Below are positions 7,649 through 15,656 of a DNA stretch of 64,000 bases, one piece after another. The notes below the pieces were generated by a model. It saw nothing but the letters and a program-made list of their open reading frames with translations, did not search any database and was not told the DNA's origin. The position numbers and the translations under genes were made by a program. The DNA is taken from the NCBI GenBank assembly GCA_012840135.1, contig DUMA01000008.1:1-64000 (forward strand). Reading direction: 5' to 3'. The DNA comes from Thermoanaerobacterales bacterium. GTDB taxonomy: Bacteria; Bacillota; Thermosediminibacteria; Thermosediminibacterales; Tepidanaerobacteraceae. The first letter of the stretch is position 1. Each line of letters starts with the position of its first letter.

Positions 7649-7674
7649 AGACATGGGCCGCAAGGCTCATGTCT
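7649..7674 (+). terminator. Stem-loop with GCAA tetraloop downstream of the ferredoxin-like gene
   Basis: AGACATGGGCC / GGCTCATGTCT, 11-bp stem with one G-U pair, closed by GCAA. A looser hairpin (CAGGGTGG...CCATCCTG) lies just before it at about 7567-7619. The T-tract is weak (TCTTCTC), so termination is likely but not certain. Confidence 0.45.
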
Positions 7675-7685
7675 TCTCGACCTAT

Positions 7686-7856
7686 TTCAAACGGGGACGG
7701 TTCTCGACTTGAAAAAAACATAAAAAAACATAAATTCGACCTAGATTTGGGCCGCTTTCGGAAGGAAATACGTTTTCAAATGGGGACGGTTCGCAACTTG
7801 AAAAAAGACCTGAGTTCGGGCCGTCTCCGGAAGGAAATACAAGATTTTTGTCGAAA
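7686..7856 (+). repeat. Two REP-like palindromes (copies 5, 6) within a tandem ~70-90 bp unit
   Basis: Copies at 7686-7713 and 7775-7802, same orientation. Each is followed by a related segment containing GGGCCG...GGAAGGAAATAC; the 12-mer GGAAGGAAATAC recurs exactly 69 bases apart (7760 and 7829). The second unit ends in TTTTGTCGAAA (7846-7856), which matches a Spo0A box. This fills the 360-base gap before the methyltransferase. Confidence 0.7.
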
Positions 7857-7927
7857 CAGATATTTAATAAAACAAATATGTGGTGCATATGCAGCCAAGT
7901 ATCCGTAAATTGGAAGGGGAAAAATAC

Positions 7928-9205
7928 ATGTCAAAAGACGATTTTGATATTTCCAATTACTTGGAGAACTTCTGTTTTGAACAGAATATGAATATTTTCG
8001 AAGATTCATCATCGCAAACAAAGGTTGATTATGTCTCTGTAAACGGGAAGGATATACCGAGATACATAAACGAATACTGGACATCTCGGCAGAGGCAGGC
8101 ATCCTCGATACATGAGATTTCCTACAGGGCCTGTTTTAAGCCGCAGCTTCCCCGGTTTTTCATAGACCTGCTAACGCACGAGGGTGACAGGGTTTACGAT
8201 CCGTTCAGCGGCAGGGGCACAACGGCTATTGAGGCCGGCATGATGGGACGAAATGTGGTTGCCAATGACATAAACCCCCTGAGCAAAATTATGTCTCTTC
8301 CCAGGTTTTTCATTCCCGAACCCGCCGATGTGGAAGAAAGATTGTATGAGATACCGATGTATAAAGACATAAAGGCCGAAATGGATCTTTCAATGTTCTA
8401 CCACAAAGATACCGAATCTGAAATTGTTTCGTTAAGAAATTACCTTCAAGAAAGAAAAGAAAGCTCCAAGGAGGACGATATAGACAGGTGGATACGGATG
8501 GTGGCCACAAACAGGTTGACGGGCCATTCTGCGGGCTTTTTTTCGGTGTACACCCTTCCGCCGAACCAGGCTGTTTCACCGGAAAGACAGATAAAGATTA
8601 ATGAAAGGCTTGGCCAGAAGCCGGAATACAGGGATACCCGTCGGATCATCATGAAAAAAACCCGGAACCTGCTCAGGAATTTGACGCAGAAGCAAAAGCA
8701 TAATCTCAGACGGGCAGGACAGGCGGCTGTTCTTTTGTGCAATGATGCACGGCATACTCCCGAAATCGAATCCGGATCCGTAAGACTTACGGTGACTTCG
8801 CCGCCGTTTTTGGATGTGGTTCAGTATTCCCAGGACAACTGGCTCAGGTGCTGGTTTAATTTTATTGACCCCGACGAGATATCTCGCCGGATTACTATGG
8901 CAGGAACTGTTGAAGAATGGTCGAATGTCATGAGGGAGGTGTTTTTGGAACTTTTCAGGGTAACCGAGAAAGGCGGATGGGTGGCCTTTGAGGTCGGGGA
9001 AGTTAGAGGTGGCAAGATTAGGCTAGACGAGCATGTAGTCCCCCTTGGCCTTAATGCGGGTTTTGAATGCAAGGGTATCCTGATCAACCTGCAGGAATTT
9101 ACCAAGACATCAAATATATGGGGCATCAATAACAATATCCACGGCACTAATACAAACCGCATCGTGCTGTTTAAAAAGCCCGGTCAAGTCGGGAACGGTT
9201 CTTGA
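7928..9205 (+). CDS. DNA (cytosine-N4/adenine-N6) methyltransferase, orphan
   Basis: 425 residues from the ATG at 7928, which is preceded by GGAAGGGG at 8 bases; an in-frame ATG at 7880 has no ribosome site. A motif X-like KPQLP segment leads into motif I DPFSGRGTT (from residue 91), then ANDINPLS (motif II), a ~170-residue insertion that should hold target recognition, and the catalytic motif IV TSPPF (290-294). The motif order I-to-IV and the SPPF form point to an amino-methyltransferase, possibly N4-cytosine. No restriction gene is adjacent, so it may be regulatory or a remnant of a defence island. Its last residues and stop (GQVGNGS*) are supplied by a REP-like palindrome. Confidence 0.87.
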   Translation: MSKDDFDISNYLENFCFEQNMNIFEDSSSQTKVDYVSVNGKDIPRYINEYWTSRQRQASSIHEISYRACFKPQLPRFFIDLLTHEGDRVYDPFSGRGTTAIEAGMMGRNVVANDINPLSKIMSLPRFFIPEPADVEERLYEIPMYKDIKAEMDLSMFYHKDTESEIVSLRNYLQERKESSKEDDIDRWIRMVATNRLTGHSAGFFSVYTLPPNQAVSPERQIKINERLGQKPEYRDTRRIIMKKTRNLLRNLTQKQKHNLRRAGQAAVLLCNDARHTPEIESGSVRLTVTSPPFLDVVQYSQDNWLRCWFNFIDPDEISRRITMAGTVEEWSNVMREVFLELFRVTEKGGWVAFEVGEVRGGKIRLDEHVVPLGLNAGFECKGILINLQEFTKTSNIWGINNNIHGTNTNRIVLFKKPGQVGNGS

Positions 9206-9231
9206 CTTGATTTTCAAGTGGGGACGGTTCT
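9184..9231 (+). repeat. REP-like palindrome doublet (copies 7 and 8), copy 8 interrupted
   Basis: Copy 7 at 9184-9210 carries the methyltransferase stop codon. Copy 8 starts at 9213 and runs through GGGGACGGTTCT, but then changes abruptly at 9232 into group II intron sequence. The other half of copy 8 is not found after the intron fragment. Confidence 0.85.
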
Positions 9232-9575
9232 GTGCGCCACGAGGCGCACAGTATATAGCAGAAAACTTTATGGTAAGGCCTAGCCAGCCACCATTACCTA
9301 GCCTTGGGGCCGATGGGCAACCTAAGGCCTAAGCGTAGGCAAGGGAAGTAGTAGGCCGAAATCGAAAGATGAAGGTGATAGCCTCGAAATCCCCAGAACT
9401 GGGAAGGCCCATGCCTTAGAACCAGAAGAAGGCAACACCTACTTTATCGTCAAGGCAAGATAAAGCAGGCTTCCCCGGGGTCGAAGGCCTCGGCATGCTA
9501 TCAACAATATACTGTGCGAACGTGGGAGACCCTGCAAGCCCCCCCACAAGGGTATGATAACTCAAGCATAAAACA
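9232..9575 (+). mobile_element. Group II intron, 5' fragment (domain I), no maturase
   Basis: Begins with GTGCG, the bacterial group II intron 5' end, followed by the GCGCC/GGCGC helix and the long paired, GNRA-rich pattern of domain I (for example GTAAGGCC...CCTTGGGGCC, GGCAACC, TAAGCGTAGGC). Near 9522-9535 it has GAACGTGGGAGACCC, typical of the distal part of domain I. Domains V/VI and any reverse transcriptase are absent, and the fragment fades out before the transposase gene. The right-hand boundary is approximate. It cannot splice as it stands. Confidence 0.7.
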
Positions 9576-9616
9576 CAAGAGAATCAAATGTAAAAAATCA
9601 TTCGGAAGGTGGTATA

Positions 9617-10459
9617 ATGCCGAGGTCGGCCAGAATCAAAAAAGGCGAGTACTGTACATATCATATAGTGCAGCGCGGGAATGAAAAGAAAGAGATTTTT
9701 TTTAATGATGACGACAGGCGGCGTTTTATTGGAACGCTTTCGAAAATGAAGGAAAAATACAATTTTATTGTATATGCTTACTGTCTCATGGACAACCATG
9801 TGCACCTCCTCATAAACACAAACGGCAGTGACATATCTCAGATAATGAAAAGCATCAATGTGAGTTATGTGGGCTACATCAATAAAAAATATCAGCGATG
9901 CGGCCACCTGTTTCAGGACAGGTTTAAAAGTGAAGTGGTAGACAGTGACAGATATCTGATAGAGGTATCAAGATATATCCATTTAAACCCCGTGAGGGCA
10001 AAAATGGTAGACGATGCTGCAAAATATCCCTGGAGCAGTTACCCAGCATACATTGGTCGCACCAAGGGTGAGGAAAACCTGCTGGATGTTTCGCTTGTTC
10101 TGAATTGCTTTTCAAATGACCTCAGGCGGGCGATGAGGGAATACATGCAGTATGTGAACAGAGCAGGTGATGAACATGCGGTTGCCGGCGGAGATAAGCA
10201 CCCCATTGATTTCGACGATGCTGAAGATAATTTCAAGAAGCTGCTGGACTATGGCGGAATTGTGAGCTTGATAAATGATACTGCGGCTAAAAATGGGATA
10301 AAATCATCTGATGTTGCGGCGGTAAAAACCCGTTATAAAGACATAAGGAATGGTTTGATAAAGGAAGTGAGGCGCAAGTCGAATTTGAGTCTGAAGGAAA
10401 TTGGTGAACTGTTCGGAGGCTTGAGTGAGTCGGCAGTAAGCAAGATTCTCAAGCAATAG
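9617..10459 (+). CDS. REP-associated tyrosine transposase (RAYT, Y1/HUH family)
   Basis: 280 residues. The N-terminal Y1 transposase domain is intact: YHIVQRGNEKKEIF, the HUH motif in MDNHVHLLI (His61, His63) and the candidate nucleophile Tyr120 in RYIHLNPVRA, followed by YPWSSYPAYIG. The C-terminal ~60 residues form a DnaA-like helix-turn-helix (SLKEIGELFGGLSESAVSKIL) seen in a RAYT subgroup. The ribosome site is GGAAGGTGG. RAYT proteins nick and move REP palindromes. This gene lies between two palindrome doublets in opposite orientation (9184-9231 and 10541-10612), the standard arrangement for such systems. It is the likely source of the GGGACGGTTCT repeats. Confidence 0.93.
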   Translation: MPRSARIKKGEYCTYHIVQRGNEKKEIFFNDDDRRRFIGTLSKMKEKYNFIVYAYCLMDNHVHLLINTNGSDISQIMKSINVSYVGYINKKYQRCGHLFQDRFKSEVVDSDRYLIEVSRYIHLNPVRAKMVDDAAKYPWSSYPAYIGRTKGEENLLDVSLVLNCFSNDLRRAMREYMQYVNRAGDEHAVAGGDKHPIDFDDAEDNFKKLLDYGGIVSLINDTAAKNGIKSSDVAAVKTRYKDIRNGLIKEVRRKSNLSLKEIGELFGGLSESAVSKILKQ

Positions 10460-10468
10460 TTTAAGCGA

Positions 10469-10494
10469 GCCGGAAATTGTGAATGTTTTCCGGC
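10469..10494 (+). other. Stem-loop after the RAYT gene
   Basis: GCCGGAAA / TTTCCGGC, 8-bp perfect stem with a 10-base loop. No T-tract follows, so it is not a clear terminator. Confidence 0.4.
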
Positions 10495-10540
10495 CGGCTG
10501 TCTGCTTGGCTGTCCGTTTAATTGCGACAGCAATAAAAAA

Positions 10541-10612
10541 TTCAAGTTGAGAACCGTCACCGCTCGAAATCAATTTTTATTTTTTTCAAGTCAAGAACCG
10601 TCCCCGCTTGAA
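10541..10612 (-). repeat. REP-like palindrome doublet (copies 9 and 10)
   Basis: Copies at 10541-10569 and 10585-10612, both with the core on the minus strand, opposite to the doublet upstream of the transposase. Confidence 0.85.
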
Positions 10613-10633
10613 ATCCGCTTGAAATCTTGACCG

Positions 10634-10915
10634 TTACAGTATTTCCTTTTTCACGCTCTCTACGCTGAAACGGCCATCATTTTCCATAAATGAAAGGACA
10701 TTGTCCAGCTGGCGGCTTGCATGTTCGGTAGTAGTAGATACGCAGGCCATGCCGATTACCGCCCGCCTCAAATCGTCATGCCTTTCCACTTCTGCAATGG
10801 ATATGTTGTAGCGATTTTTCAACCTCTCAATGATGCTTTTTACCACATGCCTTTTATCTTTGAGAGAAAAGGTATCTCCCATGGAAATCTCTACGAGCAT
10901 GGTTCCTATAATCAT
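10634..10915 (-). CDS. DUF503 family protein, copy 2
   Basis: 93 residues, about 78 identical by hand to the copy at 1848-2129, with the same IIGTMLVEISMGDTFSLKDKR opening. It has a better ribosome site (GGAGGG, 8 bases before the ATG). The two copies bracket the decaying mobile-element region, which suggests duplication followed by insertion or rearrangement between them. Function unknown; DUF503 proteins are small ferredoxin-fold proteins. Confidence 0.87.
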   Translation of the reverse strand: MIIGTMLVEISMGDTFSLKDKRHVVKSIIERLKNRYNISIAEVERHDDLRRAVIGMACVSTTTEHASRQLDNVLSFMENDGRFSVESVKKEIL

Positions 10916-11375
10916 ATATAAACCCTCCTGACCTATTCTTCAGCACAGGCGCGTCTGCTTTTGCCCATCTTTTTAACTACGGTTTTCAATTAAATTTCCC
11001 GCGTCTTTAACCGGTGTTGTCGGACTCTAGAAAAACTTTTCAATTACAGTGTAAAAATTGTTTGAGCTTCAGTCAAGGGCTTACAGGGTTCTGGAAGAGA
11101 AACCACAATCAAAGAAAAATGGAAATTCGGCTGATTTATTTTTCAAGTCGAGAACCGTCCCCACTTGAAAATCTAGGAAAACTGAGTAAAACAAAGCAAA
11201 TATATGAAAATAAGGTATAATTTATAAAAATTGTATAGGTAACTTATTAGGATATTAAATGTCAATATATAAATAATTAACGTAATGAACATTAATGTAT
11301 AAAATATAAATATGAGCAAGGGAAAGGGACAAGTGGCGGGATTTGTGCTAATCAATTATCAAGGAGGCAAGTGGA
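10916..11375. promoter_or_regulatory. 460-bp intergenic region with REP-like copy 11 and a MarR operator candidate
   Basis: REP-like copy 11 is at 11142-11169 (core on the minus strand). At 11276-11296 an inverted repeat ATTAACGT-5-ACATTAAT (7 of 8 paired) lies about 80 bases before the MarR start, where a MarR autoregulatory site is expected. A TATAAT-like -10 sits at about 11215-11220. The region 10925-11140 shows nothing else I can name. Confidence 0.5.
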
Positions 11376-11891
11376 TTGAACGGATTGGAAAGACTTAAAA
11401 GGATGGCTGAGAGTTATAACTGGGTGGAAGGGATTGCAAGCAGAGCTATTCTCGAATTCAAAAGAACCCATGAGATGCTGGAGGAAGTATTTGAAAATTA
11501 CTTTCAAGAATACGACATATCCGACTCCAAATTCAATTTGCTGGTCATACTGTACAATTCGTCGGAAAAGGGATTGATGCTGTCGGAGATAGGAGACAGG
11601 ATGCTGGTGACAAAAGCCAATATAACGGGCCTCATCGACAGGCTGGAGAGGCAGGGATTGGTGAAAAGAATAAGAGATGAATCGGATCGGAGGAAGATAC
11701 AGGCCGTGATCACCAGGAAGGGAATCGAATTCACGGAGGAAGTAATAAAAAAATACAAGGAATGGTCGGGCTCCATCATGAATATCTTGAATGATGATGA
11801 GAAAAGCATGCTGATAAAAATAATGGCCAAATTGCAGAAAGGATTGGTTCGGATGGAAACGGAAAGGAGAATCCCGCATGTTACGGCGTAA
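11376..11891 (+). CDS. MarR family regulator of the adjoining efflux operon
   Basis: 171 residues. TTG start, chosen because AAGGAGG lies 8 bases upstream. The winged helix is clear: KFNLLVILYNSSEKGLMLSEIGDRMLVTKANITGLIDRLERQGLVKRIRDESDRRKIQAVITRKG. The C-terminal helices would form the dimer interface. It overlaps the TolC gene start by 14 bases, so it heads the operon. MarR proteins usually repress their own operon and release on binding a toxic ligand; the candidate operator is at 11276-11296. Ligand unknown. Confidence 0.92.
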   Translation: MNGLERLKRMAESYNWVEGIASRAILEFKRTHEMLEEVFENYFQEYDISDSKFNLLVILYNSSEKGLMLSEIGDRMLVTKANITGLIDRLERQGLVKRIRDESDRRKIQAVITRKGIEFTEEVIKKYKEWSGSIMNILNDDEKSMLIKIMAKLQKGLVRMETERRIPHVTA

Positions 11892-13359
11892 ATTGTCTGC
11901 TGCCTTCATAATTCTGACATTTTTTCTTTCCTTCGGATTTATCGCACGAGCAGAGGAGTCACCCGTGTTGAAACTTACAATAGAAGATGCGGTAAAAAAA
12001 GGTCTTGAAAATAGCATTGCTTTAAAACAGGTCCAAAATCAGATGGATTTGAGCGACCTTGCTTTGGACAGAGCCAAGTACCAGAGCAAGAAGCTGAAAG
12101 ATGCAGAAAAGCAGCTGAGCAAAGGCAAGTCTGAACTTCAGGAGGCACAGTCTTCCGTAGAAAATCTAGAAGGCTTGATTGAAGGTAATGCTGCAAGTCA
12201 GGATGTTACTTTACCGAACGGACTTGTGATTAAAGCCGGCCAGACTCTGGATGATGTTAAAAAAATATATAATTTAGATGAAAATACAATTAACACGTTA
12301 AAAACCCAGTTTCAGGCTCAGATCGATATGATAAAACCGCAGATAAAAGCCGGGCTCGATTCGCTTTCCTACGGCGAATCAAAACTAGATTCCGCACTTA
12401 TGGAAGCGGGGACAGAGTTTTCGGATAAATTGAACTTTGAGAGCCTGAAATCCCTGGACATAAAGTCTACGGAAGATCTGATGACTACCATAGCCGAAAT
12501 ATCCAACGAGGTTACCGTAGCTTCGTACAACATATACAAAAACCAGATAGCCCTTCTTATCCAGAAAAGCTACTACGATGTATTAAAAAACAAAAAAATG
12601 TTGGAAGTAAAACAGCGTGCCGTAGACAGGGCGAAAAAACAATACGACATTGCGGCTGAAAGCTACGCCACCGGCATGAAAGCAAAGGATGACATGCTTC
12701 TGGCTGAACTTTATTATAAAAAAACTCAGATTGAGTATCAGCAGGCTCTGGCGGATTTAAACAATGCGGTGACCGAATTCAAAAAGAATATAAATGTTCC
12801 CCAGAACACACAGATAGAGCTTACGGATGTGCTGGCGGAAGAAGTGAAAGATGAGGACCTTGAGCAGGGGCTGCAAAGTGGTCTTGCAAACAGGCTGGAA
12901 ATGAAGAGGGCTTTCGGTCAGCTGGTGGTAAATAGTTTGAGCTTCGACTCCATAAAAAAGACATATCCTGAGATAACGTTTCAATATAAGGAAGCCGCAC
13001 TTTTAAAAGAAAAGGCCAGGCTTGAGTATGAAAACACGAAAGTGGCAGTAGAAAGCTCCATCCGACAATCTTACGAGACCATGAAGCGGACGGGGGAAAT
13101 GCTGAAGCTGACCCAACAAATGGTCGACGAAGCAAAAGAAGTGGTGGACATAGCCAGTTACAAATACAGCGAAGGTTTTGGAGAAGACAACAGCCTGCTC
13201 AAAAAACTGGACCTGGAATCCGCATCGGGCACCATAGTGGAGGTGCTGGCTGCACAGGAGAACCTGGCGGATGTGGAAGAAAAAGTGATTGAAATAATGT
13301 ACGGATACAACCTGGCGAGGATGAATTATTACAATAGTATAGGAAAATTCGTATATTGA
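11878..13359 (+). CDS. TolC family protein (efflux channel-like), exporter operon 1
   Basis: 493 residues with a signal peptide (about 1-25, cut near ARA-EE). The two TolC repeats can be seen: LTIEDAVKKGLENSIALKQVQNQ opening the first and the long KKSYYDVLKNKKMLEVKQRAVDRAKKQYDIAAESYATGMKAKDDMLLAELYYKK heptad region. An insertion of about 110 residues (75-190), rich in Lys/Glu/Gln, interrupts the usual spacing. TolC proteins normally span an outer membrane. In an SLH-bearing Firmicute such homologues occur, but their location is unclear. The operon continues with a HlyD-type adaptor and two ABC-2 permeases. Confidence 0.85.
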   Translation: MLRRKLSAAFIILTFFLSFGFIARAEESPVLKLTIEDAVKKGLENSIALKQVQNQMDLSDLALDRAKYQSKKLKDAEKQLSKGKSELQEAQSSVENLEGLIEGNAASQDVTLPNGLVIKAGQTLDDVKKIYNLDENTINTLKTQFQAQIDMIKPQIKAGLDSLSYGESKLDSALMEAGTEFSDKLNFESLKSLDIKSTEDLMTTIAEISNEVTVASYNIYKNQIALLIQKSYYDVLKNKKMLEVKQRAVDRAKKQYDIAAESYATGMKAKDDMLLAELYYKKTQIEYQQALADLNNAVTEFKKNINVPQNTQIELTDVLAEEVKDEDLEQGLQSGLANRLEMKRAFGQLVVNSLSFDSIKKTYPEITFQYKEAALLKEKARLEYENTKVAVESSIRQSYETMKRTGEMLKLTQQMVDEAKEVVDIASYKYSEGFGEDNSLLKKLDLESASGTIVEVLAAQENLADVEEKVIEIMYGYNLARMNYYNSIGKFVY

Positions 13360-13409
13360 TGCATTTTACGGATTTACAGGTTTAAAATGATCTGCGGGAG
13401 GAGAAAATT

Positions 13410-14462
13410 ATGCCGATGATAAACAGGAAACTGGTTTTTATAACACTTTTTGCAGTACTTTCGGCTTTTGTACTGGCAGGATGCGGTACCGGCAGAGCCA
13501 CTGATGTGTCCACCTTTGATGAGAAGGATGGTGTCGTGTACCAGGGCGTCATAGAAGCACAGGAAATCAGCATAAACAGCAAGATACCGGGCAGAATAGC
13601 CCGGCTCCATGTAGCGGAAGGCGACGAGGTGAAGGCGGGTGATCTTCTAGTGGAGATATCCAGCGATGAAATAAAGGCAAAGGAGGAACAGGCTAAAGCC
13701 TTGGTAAATGCTGCTCAGGCGGCCTACGATGCCGCAAAAGGGCAGCTGGAAGCCGCCCAGGCCATGCTGGAAAAGGCCAAAAACGGTGCCAGAAAGCAGG
13801 AGATAGCTCAAGCTCAGGCGGCATATGACTTGTGGCTCAAGACATACGACCGGGTTCAGAAACTGTATGAAAAAGGCGCCGTTTCAGCCCAGAAGCGTGA
13901 TGAGGTGAAGACACAGCTCGATGTGGCGGCCCAGACCCTGAGCATGGCAAAAGAAGGCGCAAGAAGCGAAGATATCAACTCAGCCCAGGCCATGGTGGTT
14001 TCCGCCCAGGGCATGGAGCAGGCTGCCAGAGCAAAGCTTCAGGAGGCTCAGGGAGGCCTTGATGAAGTGAGAGCATATCTGAAAGACACGAAGATAACAT
14101 CTCCCATCAGAGGGACGATTACGGAGCTTTCAGCCGATGAAGGAGAGCTGGTCTCCACGGGAATGTCCATAGCCACTGTGACGGATATGAACGATATGTG
14201 GGTGGAGGTGCAGGTGAAGGAAATCGATTTATCGAAGATTTCTCTCGGCCAGGAGGTAAAAGTAAAAATTCCGGCCTATCCCGAAGAAATTTTCTCCGGC
14301 AAGGTCACAAGGATAAATCAGAAGCCGGATTTTGCGGTAAAGCGCGCCACCAACGACAACGGTTCGTTTGATATACAATCCTTTGGGGTAAAAATCAAGC
14401 TAGAAAATAAAAACAAAGCCTTAAAACCCGGCATGACCGCCTTTGTACAATTTTCTAAATAG
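13410..14462 (+). CDS. HlyD-family membrane fusion lipoprotein, exporter operon 1
   Basis: 350 residues. A lipobox LAGC gives lipid attachment at Cys25. A biotinyl-like (lipoyl) half-motif GRIARLHVAEGDEVKAGDLLVEI, a long Ala/Gln-rich coiled-coil hairpin (about 80-215), then the second lipoyl half (ITSPIRGTITELSADEGELV) and a beta-barrel domain. Such adaptors bridge an inner-membrane transporter to a TolC-like partner, both encoded beside it. RBS GGGAGGAG. The neighbouring permeases lack an ATPase gene. Confidence 0.9.
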   Translation: MPMINRKLVFITLFAVLSAFVLAGCGTGRATDVSTFDEKDGVVYQGVIEAQEISINSKIPGRIARLHVAEGDEVKAGDLLVEISSDEIKAKEEQAKALVNAAQAAYDAAKGQLEAAQAMLEKAKNGARKQEIAQAQAAYDLWLKTYDRVQKLYEKGAVSAQKRDEVKTQLDVAAQTLSMAKEGARSEDINSAQAMVVSAQGMEQAARAKLQEAQGGLDEVRAYLKDTKITSPIRGTITELSADEGELVSTGMSIATVTDMNDMWVEVQVKEIDLSKISLGQEVKVKIPAYPEEIFSGKVTRINQKPDFAVKRATNDNGSFDIQSFGVKIKLENKNKALKPGMTAFVQFSK

Positions 14463-14465
14463 GCG

Positions 14466-15656
14466 GTGGTCGCTTTGATAAGAAGCCTTTTTATAAGTGT
14501 AAAAGATGAATGGCTGAAGGCCGTAAGGGAAAAGATGATCTTTGCGATTTTATTCATCATCCCAATCCTGGTAAATGTGCTGCTGGGAGTTGAATTATCC
14601 GGCAATCAGATTAAAAACATACCCATGGCTGTATGTGATATGGACAATTCCTCCCTGAGCAGGACGATTGTCCAACAATTCACCGAAAATGAAACCTTTG
14701 ATGTAAAATACTACCTCGAAAGTGCCTCTGATATGGAGAGGCTCTTTAATGAGAATAAAATAAGGGCGGGCATGATTATTCCGAAAGACTTTGATGATGA
14801 TGTGATGGCGCTAAAGTCTCCCACCATTATGATGCTCTACGACGGAAGCAGCATGACCGTGGCCAGTGCCGCCAAGACCAGAGCTTCCGAGATCCTTCTT
14901 ACATTAAAAACAGGTATTCTTCTAAAGCAGATCCAGGCAAGGCTTGACCTTCCCAAAGATGTGGCCCAAAAGATAGCCTTGGCTTTCAATTTCAGCAACA
15001 GGACTTTATATAACCCTGCAAGAGGCTATAAAAATTTCCTTAATCTCGGCCTGTGTGCGGCATTGATTCAGTCCGGTATCGGGATACTGGCTGCCACATC
15101 CTTGAGGAGAGTTGAAGTGCCCCGGCGTGCAACGCAGAAGATTTTCCATCTGCTCGGGAAGACGGCATTTTACGGCACAATGGGGACCGCTTCCCTTGCG
15201 ATAAATCTTTACATCCAGAGCCGGTATTTTGATATTCCTTTCAGGGGCAGGATGGAAGAAGTATTTTTTTTATGTTTTGCATTCTCTATGTCGGTAGCCG
15301 CTCTTGGCGTAATGATATCGGCACTGATAAAATACGAGCTTCTGGCTACGGTGGTGGCTGCGGTTGTTTTCGTGCCCGATACGATCCTTGTCGGCTATAC
15401 ATGGCCGGTTATGGCCATGCCGGAAATTTACCGAAAGCTGGCCTATTATCTGCCTTTTTATCACTTTGCGGACAACTTGAGGGACATGATGCTGAAGGGT
15501 TTGAGTATTGTTTATATGTATGACGATATCGGGTGGTTTGCCGCTTTCTCAATGGTCTTCATCATTATGGGGATAACGGCCAGCATACTGTCCGGCTGCC
15601 TGAGTCACAAAACCCCCTGCGCGGAAAGGGAAGGTGAAAAGGGTGCGAGTCTTTAA
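14466..15656 (+). CDS. ABC-2 type permease, exporter operon 1 (first of two)
   Basis: 396 residues. One N-terminal TM (about 22-40), an extracytoplasmic domain of about 150 residues with the ABC-2 signatures IPMAVCDMDNSSLSRTIVQQF and AGMIIPKDF, then five or six TM segments. The start is uncertain: GTG at 14466 is open, but TTG at 14475 sits better behind AGGCGGTGG. It resembles YbhR/YhgE-like export permeases. It overlaps the second permease by 23 bases. No nucleotide-binding subunit is encoded in the operon. Confidence 0.87.
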   Translation: MVALIRSLFISVKDEWLKAVREKMIFAILFIIPILVNVLLGVELSGNQIKNIPMAVCDMDNSSLSRTIVQQFTENETFDVKYYLESASDMERLFNENKIRAGMIIPKDFDDDVMALKSPTIMMLYDGSSMTVASAAKTRASEILLTLKTGILLKQIQARLDLPKDVAQKIALAFNFSNRTLYNPARGYKNFLNLGLCAALIQSGIGILAATSLRRVEVPRRATQKIFHLLGKTAFYGTMGTASLAINLYIQSRYFDIPFRGRMEEVFFLCFAFSMSVAALGVMISALIKYELLATVVAAVVFVPDTILVGYTWPVMAMPEIYRKLAYYLPFYHFADNLRDMMLKGLSIVYMYDDIGWFAAFSMVFIIMGITASILSGCLSHKTPCAEREGEKGASL

